Assembly: GCA_019115425.1 (NCBI GenBank)
Contig: DXDO01000127.1
Location: forward strand, 1 to 13,371
Direction: 5' to 3'
DNA: 13,371 bases
DNA from: Candidatus Agathobaculum merdigallinarum
GTDB taxonomy: Bacteria; Bacillota; Clostridia; Oscillospirales; Butyricicoccaceae
A program made the position numbers and the translations under genes. The first letter of the stretch is position 1. Each line of letters begins with the position of its first letter. Positions 1-7,073 of this stretch are shown here, piece by piece. The notes under the pieces are model-generated. The model saw nothing but the letters and a program-made list of their open reading frames with translations, was not told where the DNA came from and did no database searches.

Positions 1-386
1 TCGCCGAGACCGTCTGCGCTGAACTGGAGTGTATAGCCGCTGTCAGCCTTGCCTGTTAGGGCGAAACGTCCGTCCGGCGCAAGCGGCGTGTCGCTGTAGG
101 TTTGATAAAAACCGCTGTCAGCAGGTTCCCACGCAAGAGCGTCACTCAGAATGTAGCGTTGGATGGTGATACAGCGCAGGTTCTCTTCCGTCTGATAGTC
201 ATACAGAACAAACTCGCTGGGTTGGACACCGGCGAGTCTGAGCAGATCGGTCTCGTCCTCGCTCAGCTGGGCAGGTGTGAGCTGCATCCCAGCGTTCGTC
301 TGTGCTGTGCCGCCGGATGCGCCGCAGCCGCTCAAAATACCGCCCAGCAGCAGCGCCGCGAGCAATGCGGAAATCTTTCTTTTCAT
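1..386 (-). CDS. Putative lipoprotein of unknown function (3' end beyond the window)
   Basis: The reading frame is open from the ATG at 386 to the window edge (128 codons, no stop), so the C-terminus is missing. The N-terminus is a textbook lipoprotein signal: basic MKRK, a Leu/Ala-rich core, and a lipobox LSGC with the modified Cys at residue 21. A Gly/Ser/Thr-rich linker follows, so the mature protein should be tethered to the outer face of the membrane. The start is fixed by an AAGGAGGG ribosome binding site about 5 bases upstream. The visible mature part (LTPAQLSEDETDLLRLAGV..., then beta-strand-like sequence) matches no family I can name. It is transcribed divergently from the LTA-synthase-like gene, from the promoter at 430-457. 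It is certain as a gene and unknown in function. Confidence 0.85.
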   Translation of the reverse strand, partial: MKRKISALLAALLLGGILSGCGASGGTAQTNAGMQLTPAQLSEDETDLLRLAGVQPSEFVLYDYQTEENLRCITIQRYILSDALAWEPADSGFYQTYSDTPLAPDGRFALTGKADSGYTLQFSADGLG

Positions 387-429
387 CACGATCCCTCCTT
401 GTAAAAATGTTACAGCTATCCTCAAATCC

Positions 430-457
430 AGTATAGCAGGCGCTGAGCAAAAGTCAA
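430..457 (-). promoter_or_regulatory. Sigma-A-type promoter of the lipoprotein gene
   Basis: On the minus strand, TTGACT and TATACT are separated by 16 bases, each one mismatch from consensus. The predicted start near 423 leaves a leader of about 37 bases before the ATG at 386. It shares the 158-base divergent gap with the promoter at 510-538. Confidence 0.75.
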
Positions 458-509
458 TCACGCGTCGTGCAGAAAACAGGGATTTTTGCAATAAATTGGG
501 CGTTGGCTA

Positions 510-538
510 TTGCCAAACCGCGCGAAAAAGCGTATAAC
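510..538 (+). promoter_or_regulatory. Candidate promoter of the LTA-synthase-like gene
   Basis: TTGCCA and TATAAC are separated by 17 bases. Counting seven bases past the -10 box puts the predicted transcription start at about 545, the A of the likely ATG. The mRNA could therefore be leaderless, or this box is not the one used. No ribosome binding site lies between the -10 box and the ATG. Confidence 0.5.
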
Positions 539-544
539 TAATAC

Positions 545-2494
545 ATGCTGCATTTTAGAAACGCGCGGCCGGGCGCGCATGAGGCGAAGCGACGCCGCCC
601 CGGCGAACGATTGGAAAAAAACGGGAAACACAGTCTGCCGCTGCACCTTCCGGCGGGTTGGAATATCCCGCTGGCGGTGGCGCTGTCGCTCGGCATCTGG
701 TTTTTGTGCATGCAGACCATGCCGGTCATCCCATTGACCTTTTTCACCACCCCGCTGCTCGGCCTGCTCAACTGGCTGCCGGTGGTGCTGGTTCTGCTGG
801 CGCTTTTGTGCGCGCTGGGCAACGTGTTCGCCGCATCGGCGGTGACGCTCGTGCTATTCGGGGTGCTCAACTTTGCCAACCAGCTCAAGATCGAAGCGCG
901 CGACGATCCGGTCGTGCCGCAGGATCTGACCATGGTGCGCGAGGCGCTTTCGGCTGCGGGTGGTTATGACTTACAGGTCGATTGGGGGCTGGTTGCGCTG
1001 TTTGTGCTGGCGCTGGCCGCGCTCATTGTGCTGGCGGCGCTGGTGCGTACGCGCAGGATACACCTGCCCACCGCGGCGCGTGTGCTCAGCCGTTTGGTGG
1101 GCTGCGTGGGCTGCATCGGCATCCTGGCGGGGCTAACGTTCACGGTGTATGCCTCGACGGATACGTTCAATTCCTTCCCCTGCACCAATCGCTTCAACAT
1201 GACGACGGTCTACAACCAGACCGGCTTCCACTACGCATTCCTGCGCAATGTGACGCAGAACAACCTGCAAAAGCCCGAGGGCTTTGATAAGGCGGAGACC
1301 GAACAGGCGATCGCGGCGACCGAGACCGTTCCGGCCGAGCCAAAGCCGGTCAATGTGATCTTCGTGATGAGCGAGGCGTTTCACGATATTACGGATGACG
1401 ACGCTTTCGCCTGGAACGCGGACACCGACCCGCTGAAGAACTTCCACGCGCTCCAGCAGGCGGAAAACGCGATTTCCGGACGGCTGATCGTATCCAACTA
1501 CGGCGGCGGCACAGCCAATACCGAGTTCGACGTGCTGACCGGCATGCAGACTGCCATGCTGTCCGACGCGGGCGTGTCATCCTTCCGTGTGCTGCATAAG
1601 AATATGGATTCCATATTCCGCGTGGCGAACCAGAACGGCTGGCAGACCGCGTTCATCCATCCGGGCAAAGCATGGTTTTACAACCGGCAGAATATTTACA
1701 AATGGCTGGGCGCGCAGGAAATCGTATTTGAGGAGGCGTTTGCGGACGCGGCATATAAGGGCGGCTATATATCCGACGCCTCGCTGACCGATTACATCAT
1801 TCAGGATTATGAAAACAGGCTGGCAGACGGCAGTCCGCAGTTTACCTATGTGACCACTATACAGAACCACATGGCCTACACCAATTCCAAGTACGGGCCA
1901 GCGCGCGACCTGTATCAGCTTCGGCTGGCGGAAGAACTGCCCGAGGACGTTAAGACCATGCTGACCGTCTACACGCACGGCCTGCGGGATGCAGACGCGA
2001 TGCTGGGCGGGCTGGCCGCATATTTTGAGGAACGGGACGAGCCGGTGCTGCTGATCTGGTTCGGCGACCACCTGCCCAGCCTGGGAGAGGATTACCTGTG
2101 TTACCGCGTGCTGGGCCAGGAGATGAGCGACGACCGCGAGAGCGAGTCCTGGCTGGATGCGTATGCGCCGCCGTTTATTATGTGGGCAAATGAGGCAGGT
2201 GCGCAGGCGCTGGATTTTGATACGCTTGCCGCGCGGCTGGGTATCCCAGAGGACGGGAAAATCAGCGCGAGCTTCCTCGGCGCGGCGGTGCTGGACGCGG
2301 TCGGCTGCGGGGAGAGCGATCCGTTTTTTGCGTTTGTCAACAGTCTGCGGCGGGAACTGCCGGTGGTGCAGCGCGGTACGGCGATCGATGCGCAGGGCGC
2401 GTATCACGCGGAAATCCCAGCGGATCTGGCGGATACCGTGCAGGAATACCAGGACCGCACCTACTACCGCATGAAATATGAAACGTTCGAATAA
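545..2494 (+). CDS. LTA synthase family protein (membrane sulfatase-fold phosphoglycerol transferase)
   Basis: A 649-residue membrane enzyme of the LtaS/alkaline-phosphatase superfamily, which in characterised members moves glycerol-phosphate from phosphatidylglycerol onto a growing polymer outside the cell. About five membrane spans lie within residues 40-205 (roughly 40-60, 63-83, 85-112, 146-166, 184-203), followed by an extracellular catalytic domain from about 268. Key positions match the LtaS metal and nucleophile set: Glu277 in VIFVMSEAFHD, the nucleophile Thr323 in GGGTANTEFDVLTG, and Asp508-His509 in WFGDHLPSLG. IQNHMAY at 439-445 is another typical block. The ATG at 545 has no ribosome binding site; an in-frame TTG at 611 also lacks one, so the exact N-terminus is uncertain. 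The basic segment before the first span (residues 11-28) would be cytosolic. Which polymer it makes (lipoteichoic acid or a related glycolipid modification) cannot be told from sequence. Confidence 0.9.
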   Translation: MLHFRNARPGAHEAKRRRPGERLEKNGKHSLPLHLPAGWNIPLAVALSLGIWFLCMQTMPVIPLTFFTTPLLGLLNWLPVVLVLLALLCALGNVFAASAVTLVLFGVLNFANQLKIEARDDPVVPQDLTMVREALSAAGGYDLQVDWGLVALFVLALAALIVLAALVRTRRIHLPTAARVLSRLVGCVGCIGILAGLTFTVYASTDTFNSFPCTNRFNMTTVYNQTGFHYAFLRNVTQNNLQKPEGFDKAETEQAIAATETVPAEPKPVNVIFVMSEAFHDITDDDAFAWNADTDPLKNFHALQQAENAISGRLIVSNYGGGTANTEFDVLTGMQTAMLSDAGVSSFRVLHKNMDSIFRVANQNGWQTAFIHPGKAWFYNRQNIYKWLGAQEIVFEEAFADAAYKGGYISDASLTDYIIQDYENRLADGSPQFTYVTTIQNHMAYTNSKYGPARDLYQLRLAEELPEDVKTMLTVYTHGLRDADAMLGGLAAYFEERDEPVLLIWFGDHLPSLGEDYLCYRVLGQEMSDDRESESWLDAYAPPFIMWANEAGAQALDFDTLAARLGIPEDGKISASFLGAAVLDAVGCGESDPFFAFVNSLRRELPVVQRGTAIDAQGAYHAEIPADLADTVQEYQDRTYYRMKYETFE

Positions 2495-2506
2495 AAGCGA
2501 TACGAA

Positions 2507-2531
2507 AAGGCTCCGGCAGTGCCGGAGCCTT
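2507..2531 (+). terminator. Hairpin after the LTA-synthase-like gene
   Basis: A perfect 11-bp stem, AAGGCTCCGGC with GCCGGAGCCTT, closes a 3-base loop 13 bases after the stop codon. The following sequence (CAGTTTGTC) is only partly T-rich, so it is either a weak intrinsic terminator or an RNA 3'-end stabiliser, with the stem at 2638-2664 acting as backup. Confidence 0.65.
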
Positions 2532-2533
2532 CA

Positions 2534-2632
2534 GTTTGTCGAAAAAGTCCCTCGCGCCGCAGCGCGTGTCCAAACAGCCGCGCTGTGAGCGGCATCACGA
2601 AATCGAGCTCTGCCCGATTTTGTGATACAAAC
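2534..2632. other. Densely paired intergenic segment, possible branched RNA fold
   Basis: Between the two terminator-like stems, GTTTGT (2534-2539) can pair with ACAAAC (2627-2632) and enclose three local hairpins. These are CGCGC/GCGCG (2553-2566); either ACAGC/GCTGT (2574-2586) or the alternative GCCGC/GCGGC (2577-2593); and a 12-bp stem with one G-T pair (2594-2605 with 2615-2626). No reading frame with a ribosome binding site was found here. The pairings are seen directly; that they form a functional RNA or a dispersed repeat is inference. Confidence 0.35.
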
Positions 2633-2637
2633 CGATC

Positions 2638-2664
2638 AAAAGGGTGCGTTTTTCGCACCCTTTT
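2638..2664. terminator. Bidirectional intrinsic terminator between convergent genes
   Basis: An 11-bp stem, AAAAGGGTGCG with CGCACCCTTTT, has a TTTTT loop. Read in either direction it ends in a short T run, suiting the convergent layout: it can stop the plus-strand gene ending at 2494 and the minus-strand peptidase gene ending at 2727. Another AT-rich stem (2677-2686 with 2691-2700) follows. Confidence 0.75.
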
Positions 2665-2726
2665 GTATCGGAACTTCGATTGAAACTGTAGTTTTAATCG
2701 AGAGGCTGTGCGTTTTCAGGTGCCGC

Positions 2727-3974
2727 TCACTGCAGCAGAGCGCGATAGACCTCTTCGCGGTCGGGCTGGCCGACCACGGCGAGAGAAACCTGCGAAAAAT
2801 CAAAAACACGGCGCGCGAGGGTCAGGATATCCTCGGCGGTGACCCTGTCATACGCCGCAAGCACCTGCTCGACCGCCTGCACCTCGCCGCGCAGCAGCTC
2901 GCTGCGGCCGATGGTCATCATGCGGGTGCCCGTGCTCTCCAGCCCCATGAGCAGGGTGGTTTTGACCTGCTCGCGGCAGCGGGAAAGCTCGTCCGGCGCG
3001 GGACCGTTTTCGCAGAATTCGTGCAGGTCGCGCACGATCAGTTCGAGCGCTTTGCGCTCAGTCTCCGGCCCAAGACCGGTGTAGACCGAAAGCAGCCCTG
3101 TGTCCAGATGGGGCGTGGTGAAGGTGTATACGGAGTAGCACAGGCCGTTCTGCTCGCGCACGCTCTGGAACAGGCGGGAGGACATGCCGCCGCCCAGAAT
3201 CGAACTTAACAGGTTCATGGCATAGCGCTCCTCGCTCAGCAGGGACACACCGGGGAAGGACAGGCACAGATGGTTCTGCTCAATATCCTTTTCGCGCAGC
3301 ACGAAGCTGGGCTGATAGATAGCGGGCGTGATCTCGTTGCGGCCTTCGCCCTCCATGTGGGAAAACAGCTCTGCAATATAGTCCAGATCCGCTTCGGTAA
3401 AATGGCCGGACACCGCGACAACCGTATCCTTCGGGCGGTAGTACCGGCGCATATAGTCGTGCATGGCCTCCGAGTTGATGGCTTGCAGGGTTTCGGCCGT
3501 GCCGAGGATCGGGCGGCCGAGCGCCGAGCCTTCATAGCATTTTTCAAACAGCTTGTCGATCGCCACGTCCTCCGGAGAGTCCTCGTACATGTCGATCTCC
3601 TCCAGCACGACCCCGCGCTCCAGCTCGATGTCCTCCTGCGCAAAGCGGGAGTGCATGAACATATCCGCCAGAATGGAAATGCCGGTTTGCAGGCGCTTAT
3701 CGAGCACCTTCATATAGTAGCAGGTGCACTCCTTATCCGTGAAGGCGTTGGCCTGCCCGCCGAGCGCATCGATCGCGATGGCGATATGCCGGGCGGAGCG
3801 CTTTTCCGTGCCCTTGAAGATCATATGCTCGATGAAGTGCGAGATGCCGCCGAGCGCCGCCGGCTCATACCGGCTGCCGTTTCCAACCCAGATACCGACC
3901 GACACGGTGCGCACGGCATCCAGTTTTTCCGAGATCAGGCGAACGCCATTGGGGAGAACGCGTTTGACATACAT
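2727..3974 (-). CDS. M16 family zinc peptidase (YmxG/processing-peptidase-like)
   Basis: A 415-residue protein of normal length for a single-chain M16B peptidase: two homologous halves, the first carrying the inverted zinc site HFIEH (residues 46-50; His46 and His50 ligands, Glu49 catalytic base). The third ligand is one of the Glu pair at 125-126 in ERGVVLEEIDMYEDSP. The second half has the family's REQNGLCYSVYTF substrate-side block. No signal peptide is visible, so it should be cytosolic; members degrade or process short peptides. I chose the ATG at 3974 because it opens the standard MYVKRVLPNGVRLI start; the frame stays open upstream to 4169, but that stretch crosses the terminator-like hairpin and the end of the LCP gene. 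The only Shine-Dalgarno-like sequence (AGAAAGG, 3989-3995) lies 14 bases away, which is long. It follows the LCP gene with a hairpin between and no evident promoter of its own. Confidence 0.92.
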   Translation of the reverse strand: MYVKRVLPNGVRLISEKLDAVRTVSVGIWVGNGSRYEPAALGGISHFIEHMIFKGTEKRSARHIAIAIDALGGQANAFTDKECTCYYMKVLDKRLQTGISILADMFMHSRFAQEDIELERGVVLEEIDMYEDSPEDVAIDKLFEKCYEGSALGRPILGTAETLQAINSEAMHDYMRRYYRPKDTVVAVSGHFTEADLDYIAELFSHMEGEGRNEITPAIYQPSFVLREKDIEQNHLCLSFPGVSLLSEERYAMNLLSSILGGGMSSRLFQSVREQNGLCYSVYTFTTPHLDTGLLSVYTGLGPETERKALELIVRDLHEFCENGPAPDELSRCREQVKTTLLMGLESTGTRMMTIGRSELLRGEVQAVEQVLAAYDRVTAEDILTLARRVFDFSQVSLAVVGQPDREEVYRALLQ

Positions 3975-4009
3975 GCTTATTTCACGAACCTTTCTGCATG
4001 GTGGAAAGA

Positions 4010-4037
4010 AAGGCTTTCCACAGAACGGGAAAGCCTT
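4010..4037 (-). terminator. Hairpin between the LCP and M16 peptidase genes
   Basis: On the minus strand, AAGGCTTTCC pairs with GGAAAGCCTT (10 bp, 8-base loop) and is followed by TCTTTCC, a broken T run. It lies 22 bases past the LCP stop and only 35 bases before the peptidase ATG. It probably terminates or attenuates the pyk-LCP transcript, letting part of it read through into the peptidase gene. Confidence 0.6.
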
Positions 4038-4059
4038 TTGGGAATATGCGGCGGGAGCC

Positions 4060-5298
4060 TCATTCCGCGTAATAAACGCGGTTGCCGGACTCATCCAGAT
4101 AGTACCGGTCGCCGTCCGAATCGTAGTAATCGCCGGTATCCGGGTCGTACCAGCCGCCCTCCTCGGCAAGCGAGGCGGGATCGGTTTCCTCCTGCGGGGC
4201 GGCGGAGTCGTCCGTCGTCATGGGGCCGGTAGGCGGCTCATCGAAATCGATGCCGCCAAGCGGCTCGTTGGCTCCGGTAGAGGGAGCGGCACCGTCCGTA
4301 CTGTCCGTACCGGTCGTGGCATCGGTGGACGGCTCTTCGCCCGGGAACACATCATTATAAATATACTGATGAATATGGTCCGCAGCGACATCCATGTCGT
4401 ATAGAATATATTCGCTGTAAGAACCGTAGTAATCCCATTCGCCGTCCAGCGGAACACGGGTGTGCTCGATGGTGGGCATGCCGTTCTGCACGGCGCCCAC
4501 GATCAGCGGCGCGATCTCGGTCGGGGAGAGCGAGGTGGTCACATACGGGATCATATCCTGCATCAGCCCGATCAGGCCGCTGGCACTCAAGGACTGTACC
4601 TTGGCAAACATCGCTTCCATCACAATGCTTTGCCGCTCGACGCGCGCCCAGTCATCGCCCGTGCCGCCCTTGCGGATGCGGCCGTAGCACATCGCCTGCA
4701 CGCCGTTCAGCGTTTGCAGGCCGGTGCTTTCCACGCTCTCGAAGGTCTGGCCCTGTTCGATGCCGTAGTCGCGGATGACGCGGTTGAGCTCGTCCAGCTC
4801 GGCGGTCGTCTCTACGTTGATTTCGACGCCGCCCAGCGCGTCGATGATCTCGGCGAGCTGTTCAAAATTGACCGCGACATACTCGGTGATATCCGTGCCG
4901 AAGTTCTCGTTGATCGTGCGGATGGCAAGGCTCGGCCCGCCGAGAAAATACGCGGCGTTGAGCTTGTCCTCTCCGTAACCGTCGATGTTGACCAGGGAGT
5001 CACGCATCAGGCTGATGAGCTTGATCTTGCCGCGGGTGTTGTCCACGGTGACGATCATCATGCAGTCCGAGTGGCTCTGGGTGTCACCCTCGCGGGTATC
5101 CAGACCGAACAGCGCGATATTCGTGATATTTTCATCTGCCTTGACACCTGCGGCAAGATCCTCTTCAAACAGCGAGGAATTGTAGTTGTAGCCGAGGAAG
5201 GTGCGGTAGGCATAAAGGCCGAGACAGAAAACCACAGACAGCAGGACGAGAACGGTCAAAACCCGTACGAGCCTGCGCTGGAAGCGCTTAAGAGACAT
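4060..5298 (-). CDS. LCP (LytR-CpsA-Psr) family cell-wall protein
   Basis: A 412-residue protein. LCP enzymes move undecaprenyl-phosphate-linked glycopolymers (wall teichoic acid, capsule, secondary wall polymer) onto peptidoglycan at the outer membrane face. A short basic cytosolic tail (SLKRFQRRLVR) precedes one membrane span (about 11-31). The LCP core runs about 55-315, with LFGLDTRE (64-70), the Asp/Arg block ISLMRDSLV (95-103), LNAAYFLGG (113-121), VNFEQLAEIIDALGGV (143-158) and GDDWARVERQ (214-223). From about 320 comes a Thr/Asp/Pro-rich acidic linker, then a Tyr/Asp-rich tail to the end (see findings). The ATG at 5298 is chosen because AGGA lies 8 bases upstream; the in-frame ATG at 5325 would overlap pyk and lacks a ribosome binding site. 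The gene begins 4 bases past the pyk stop, so the two are almost surely co-transcribed. Confidence 0.92.
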   Translation of the reverse strand: MSLKRFQRRLVRVLTVLVLLSVVFCLGLYAYRTFLGYNYNSSLFEEDLAAGVKADENITNIALFGLDTREGDTQSHSDCMMIVTVDNTRGKIKLISLMRDSLVNIDGYGEDKLNAAYFLGGPSLAIRTINENFGTDITEYVAVNFEQLAEIIDALGGVEINVETTAELDELNRVIRDYGIEQGQTFESVESTGLQTLNGVQAMCYGRIRKGGTGDDWARVERQSIVMEAMFAKVQSLSASGLIGLMQDMIPYVTTSLSPTEIAPLIVGAVQNGMPTIEHTRVPLDGEWDYYGSYSEYILYDMDVAADHIHQYIYNDVFPGEEPSTDATTGTDSTDGAAPSTGANEPLGGIDFDEPPTGPMTTDDSAAPQEETDPASLAEEGGWYDPDTGDYYDSDGDRYYLDESGNRVYYAE

Positions 5299-5302
5299 GG
5301 AA

Positions 5303-6766
5303 TCAGTCCTGTATGAACTGCGCAAAGGAGCGCTCGGTCAGCTGGTGTACGCGCAGAGTGTTGGTATAGTTGACATGGCCGACCGGCATGCCCGCAGTGA
5401 TGGTGATGACGTCGCCCACGCGCAGGTCGAGCGCCTGGATGGCCGCCTGCTCGGACAGATCATACAGCTCGGTGCCCGACTTGGGCGCGCGCGGCACCAT
5501 GACCGGCGTAACGCCCCAGGACATGGTCAGGCGGTGGAAGGTCTTTTCGCACGGGGTCGCGGCAATGATCGGTGCGCCCGGACGGTAGGTCGATACCGCG
5601 CGCGCGGTCGAACCGGCCTCGGTAAAGGCAACGATGCACTTCGCGCCCAGATCCGCGGTGGTGGAGCAGGTCGCGTGTGAGATGGCAAGCGTTTTGAGGT
5701 CGCCGGAGACGTTCATGTTCTGGAATTCCAGACGGGTCGCGCGGCGGCGGTCATAGTGGATGGTCTTTTCCGCGTTCTCCGCGATCATGCTCATGGTTTT
5801 CACGGTCTCGACCGGATACTTGCCGACCGAGGTCTCGCCGGACAGCATGATGGCGCTCGTGCCGTCGTAAACTGCGTTGGCAACGTCGGAAACCTCTGCG
5901 CGGGTCGGGCGCGGGTTTTTTGCCATGCTTTCCAGCATCTGGGTCGCGGTTACGACGCGCTTGCCGCGGGAGATGCAGGTTTTGATGATGCTCTTCTGGT
6001 ATTCGGGCAGCTCCTCAAAGGGGACTTCAACGCCCAGATCGCCGCGGGCGACCATGATGCCGTTGGCCTCGTCTAGAATCTCCTGAATGTTGTTGACGCC
6101 TTCCATGTTTTCGATCTTGGCGATGATCTCGACATCCTCCTTGCCGTTTGCCTTGAGGATGGCCTTGATATCGCGCACGTCCTGCGCAGAGCGGGTGAAG
6201 GAAGCGGCGATGAAGTCGATGCCCTGAGAAAGGCCGAACTCGATGTCCTCGCGGTCCTTCTGGGAAACAAAGGGCATGTTCAGGCTGATGCCGGGCACGT
6301 TGATCGACTTGCGGTTGGACAGCGGGCCGCCGTTGAGCGCGGTGCATACGATGTCCGTGCCGTCGCGGATCTCCTTTACGCTGAACGCAATCAGGCCGTC
6401 GTCGATCAGGATGCGGGTGCCGGGCTGCACGTCGGCCGGCAGGCCTTCGTAGGTGATGGAGACGATGTGTTCGTCGCCCTCGATGTCGCGGGTGGTGAGG
6501 ATGAACTCCTGTCCCTCGACGATCTCGATCTTGCCGTCCTTATAGGTTTTGGTGCGGATTTCCGGGCCCTTAGTGTCGAGCATGATGCCGACCGGCATGC
6601 CGAGCTCGCGGCGCGCGGCCTTGACCGCGTCCATGCGGGCCTTGTGCTCCTCGTGCGAGCCGTGGCTGAAGTTCATGCGGGCAACATTCATGCCTGCCTT
6701 GATCAGTTCGGGCAGGACCGGATCGGTTGCAGGGCCAAGCGTACAAATAATCTTCGTTTTGCGCAT
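5303..6766 (-). CDS. pyk: Pyruvate kinase
   Basis: A 487-residue glycolytic enzyme (phosphoenolpyruvate + ADP to pyruvate + ATP), cytosolic and normally a tetramer. The N-terminal RKTKIICTLGPATDP and MNFSHGSHEEH, then LDTKGPEIR (63-71), are family hallmarks. The active site IIAKIEN (214-220, catalytic Lys217, Mg ligand Glu219) is followed by MVARGDLGVEVP (238-249, metal ligand Asp243) and NPRPTRAEVSDVANAV (284-299). The C-terminal regulatory domain is complete, but the extra PEP-utiliser-like domain found on Bacillus pyruvate kinases is absent. The start at 6766 is supported by AGAGAGG about 12 bases upstream. It is the first gene of a unit continuing into the LCP gene, driven by the promoter at 6829-6857. 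Confidence 0.97.
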   Translation of the reverse strand: MRKTKIICTLGPATDPVLPELIKAGMNVARMNFSHGSHEEHKARMDAVKAARRELGMPVGIMLDTKGPEIRTKTYKDGKIEIVEGQEFILTTRDIEGDEHIVSITYEGLPADVQPGTRILIDDGLIAFSVKEIRDGTDIVCTALNGGPLSNRKSINVPGISLNMPFVSQKDREDIEFGLSQGIDFIAASFTRSAQDVRDIKAILKANGKEDVEIIAKIENMEGVNNIQEILDEANGIMVARGDLGVEVPFEELPEYQKSIIKTCISRGKRVVTATQMLESMAKNPRPTRAEVSDVANAVYDGTSAIMLSGETSVGKYPVETVKTMSMIAENAEKTIHYDRRRATRLEFQNMNVSGDLKTLAISHATCSTTADLGAKCIVAFTEAGSTARAVSTYRPGAPIIAATPCEKTFHRLTMSWGVTPVMVPRAPKSGTELYDLSEQAAIQALDLRVGDVITITAGMPVGHVNYTNTLRVHQLTERSFAQFIQD

Positions 6767-6828
6767 CGAAACATATTCCTCTCTGCAATCACAAATAATT
6801 TACACTCTGATATTTTTTTAACAGCAAT

Positions 6829-6857
6829 ATTCTAACAGTATTTTGTTCGTTTTGCAA
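6829..6857 (-). promoter_or_regulatory. Sigma-A-type promoter of pyk
   Basis: On the minus strand, TTGCAA and TAGAAT are separated by exactly 17 bases. The predicted start near 6822 gives a leader of about 55 bases. It lies in the 307-base divergent gap 6767-7073, which holds this promoter, the opposing one at 6926-6954 and no credible gene. Confidence 0.7.
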
Positions 6858-6925
6858 TCATCGGCAGGGGAGTCGCTGGATTTTCATGCTTTTCGACAAA
6901 AAAACAGGCGTGCTGTGCAAACATC

Positions 6926-6954
6926 TTGTGTTTTCTGATACGCTCTTGTATAAT
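6926..6954 (+). promoter_or_regulatory. Sigma-A-type promoter of the nucleotidyltransferase gene
   Basis: TTGTGT and a perfect TATAAT are separated by 17 bases. The predicted start near 6961 leaves a leader of about 113 bases before the ATG at 7074, long enough to hold the dyad at 6961-6974 and the hairpin at 7041-7056. Confidence 0.75.
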
Positions 6955-6960
6955 AATGAA

Positions 6961-6974
6961 GTATTCCAGAATAC
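6961..6974. promoter_or_regulatory. Palindrome at the predicted transcription start (candidate operator)
   Basis: GTATTC-CA-GAATAC is a perfect 6-bp inverted repeat with a 2-base centre, beginning at the predicted +1 of the nucleotidyltransferase promoter. The centre is too short for a stable RNA loop, so a dimeric DNA-binding protein site is more likely than a hairpin. No candidate regulator is encoded beside it. Confidence 0.3.
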
Positions 6975-7040
6975 GGGATGAATTAAACATAGCAAAGAGG
7001 TCGTGCAGCGCGCGGCGGATTGGAAAATAATTTAGAATGC

Positions 7041-7056
7041 GCGGCGTTCTCGCCGC
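7041..7056 (+). promoter_or_regulatory. GC-rich leader hairpin just before the ribosome binding site
   Basis: GCGGCG-TTCT-CGCCGC forms a 6-bp all-GC stem with a tetraloop, 3 bases before AAGGAG (7060-7065). It is followed by A residues, so it is not a terminator. It may stabilise the mRNA 5' end or hold the ribosome site open; that role is inferred. Confidence 0.4.
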
Positions 7057-7073
7057 AAAAAGGAGAAATCGAT

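Noticed and set aside
1577..2407. 276-codon minus-strand frame opposite the LTA-synthase-like gene
   Set aside because: A shadow frame of a GC-rich gene: the plus strand has full family motifs, while this translation has no recognisable domain or ribosome binding site.
3270..4232. 320-codon plus-strand frame opposite the M16 peptidase
   Set aside because: It is antisense to a gene with an intact HxxEH zinc site; its translation is low-complexity and His/Arg/Ala-rich with no family match.
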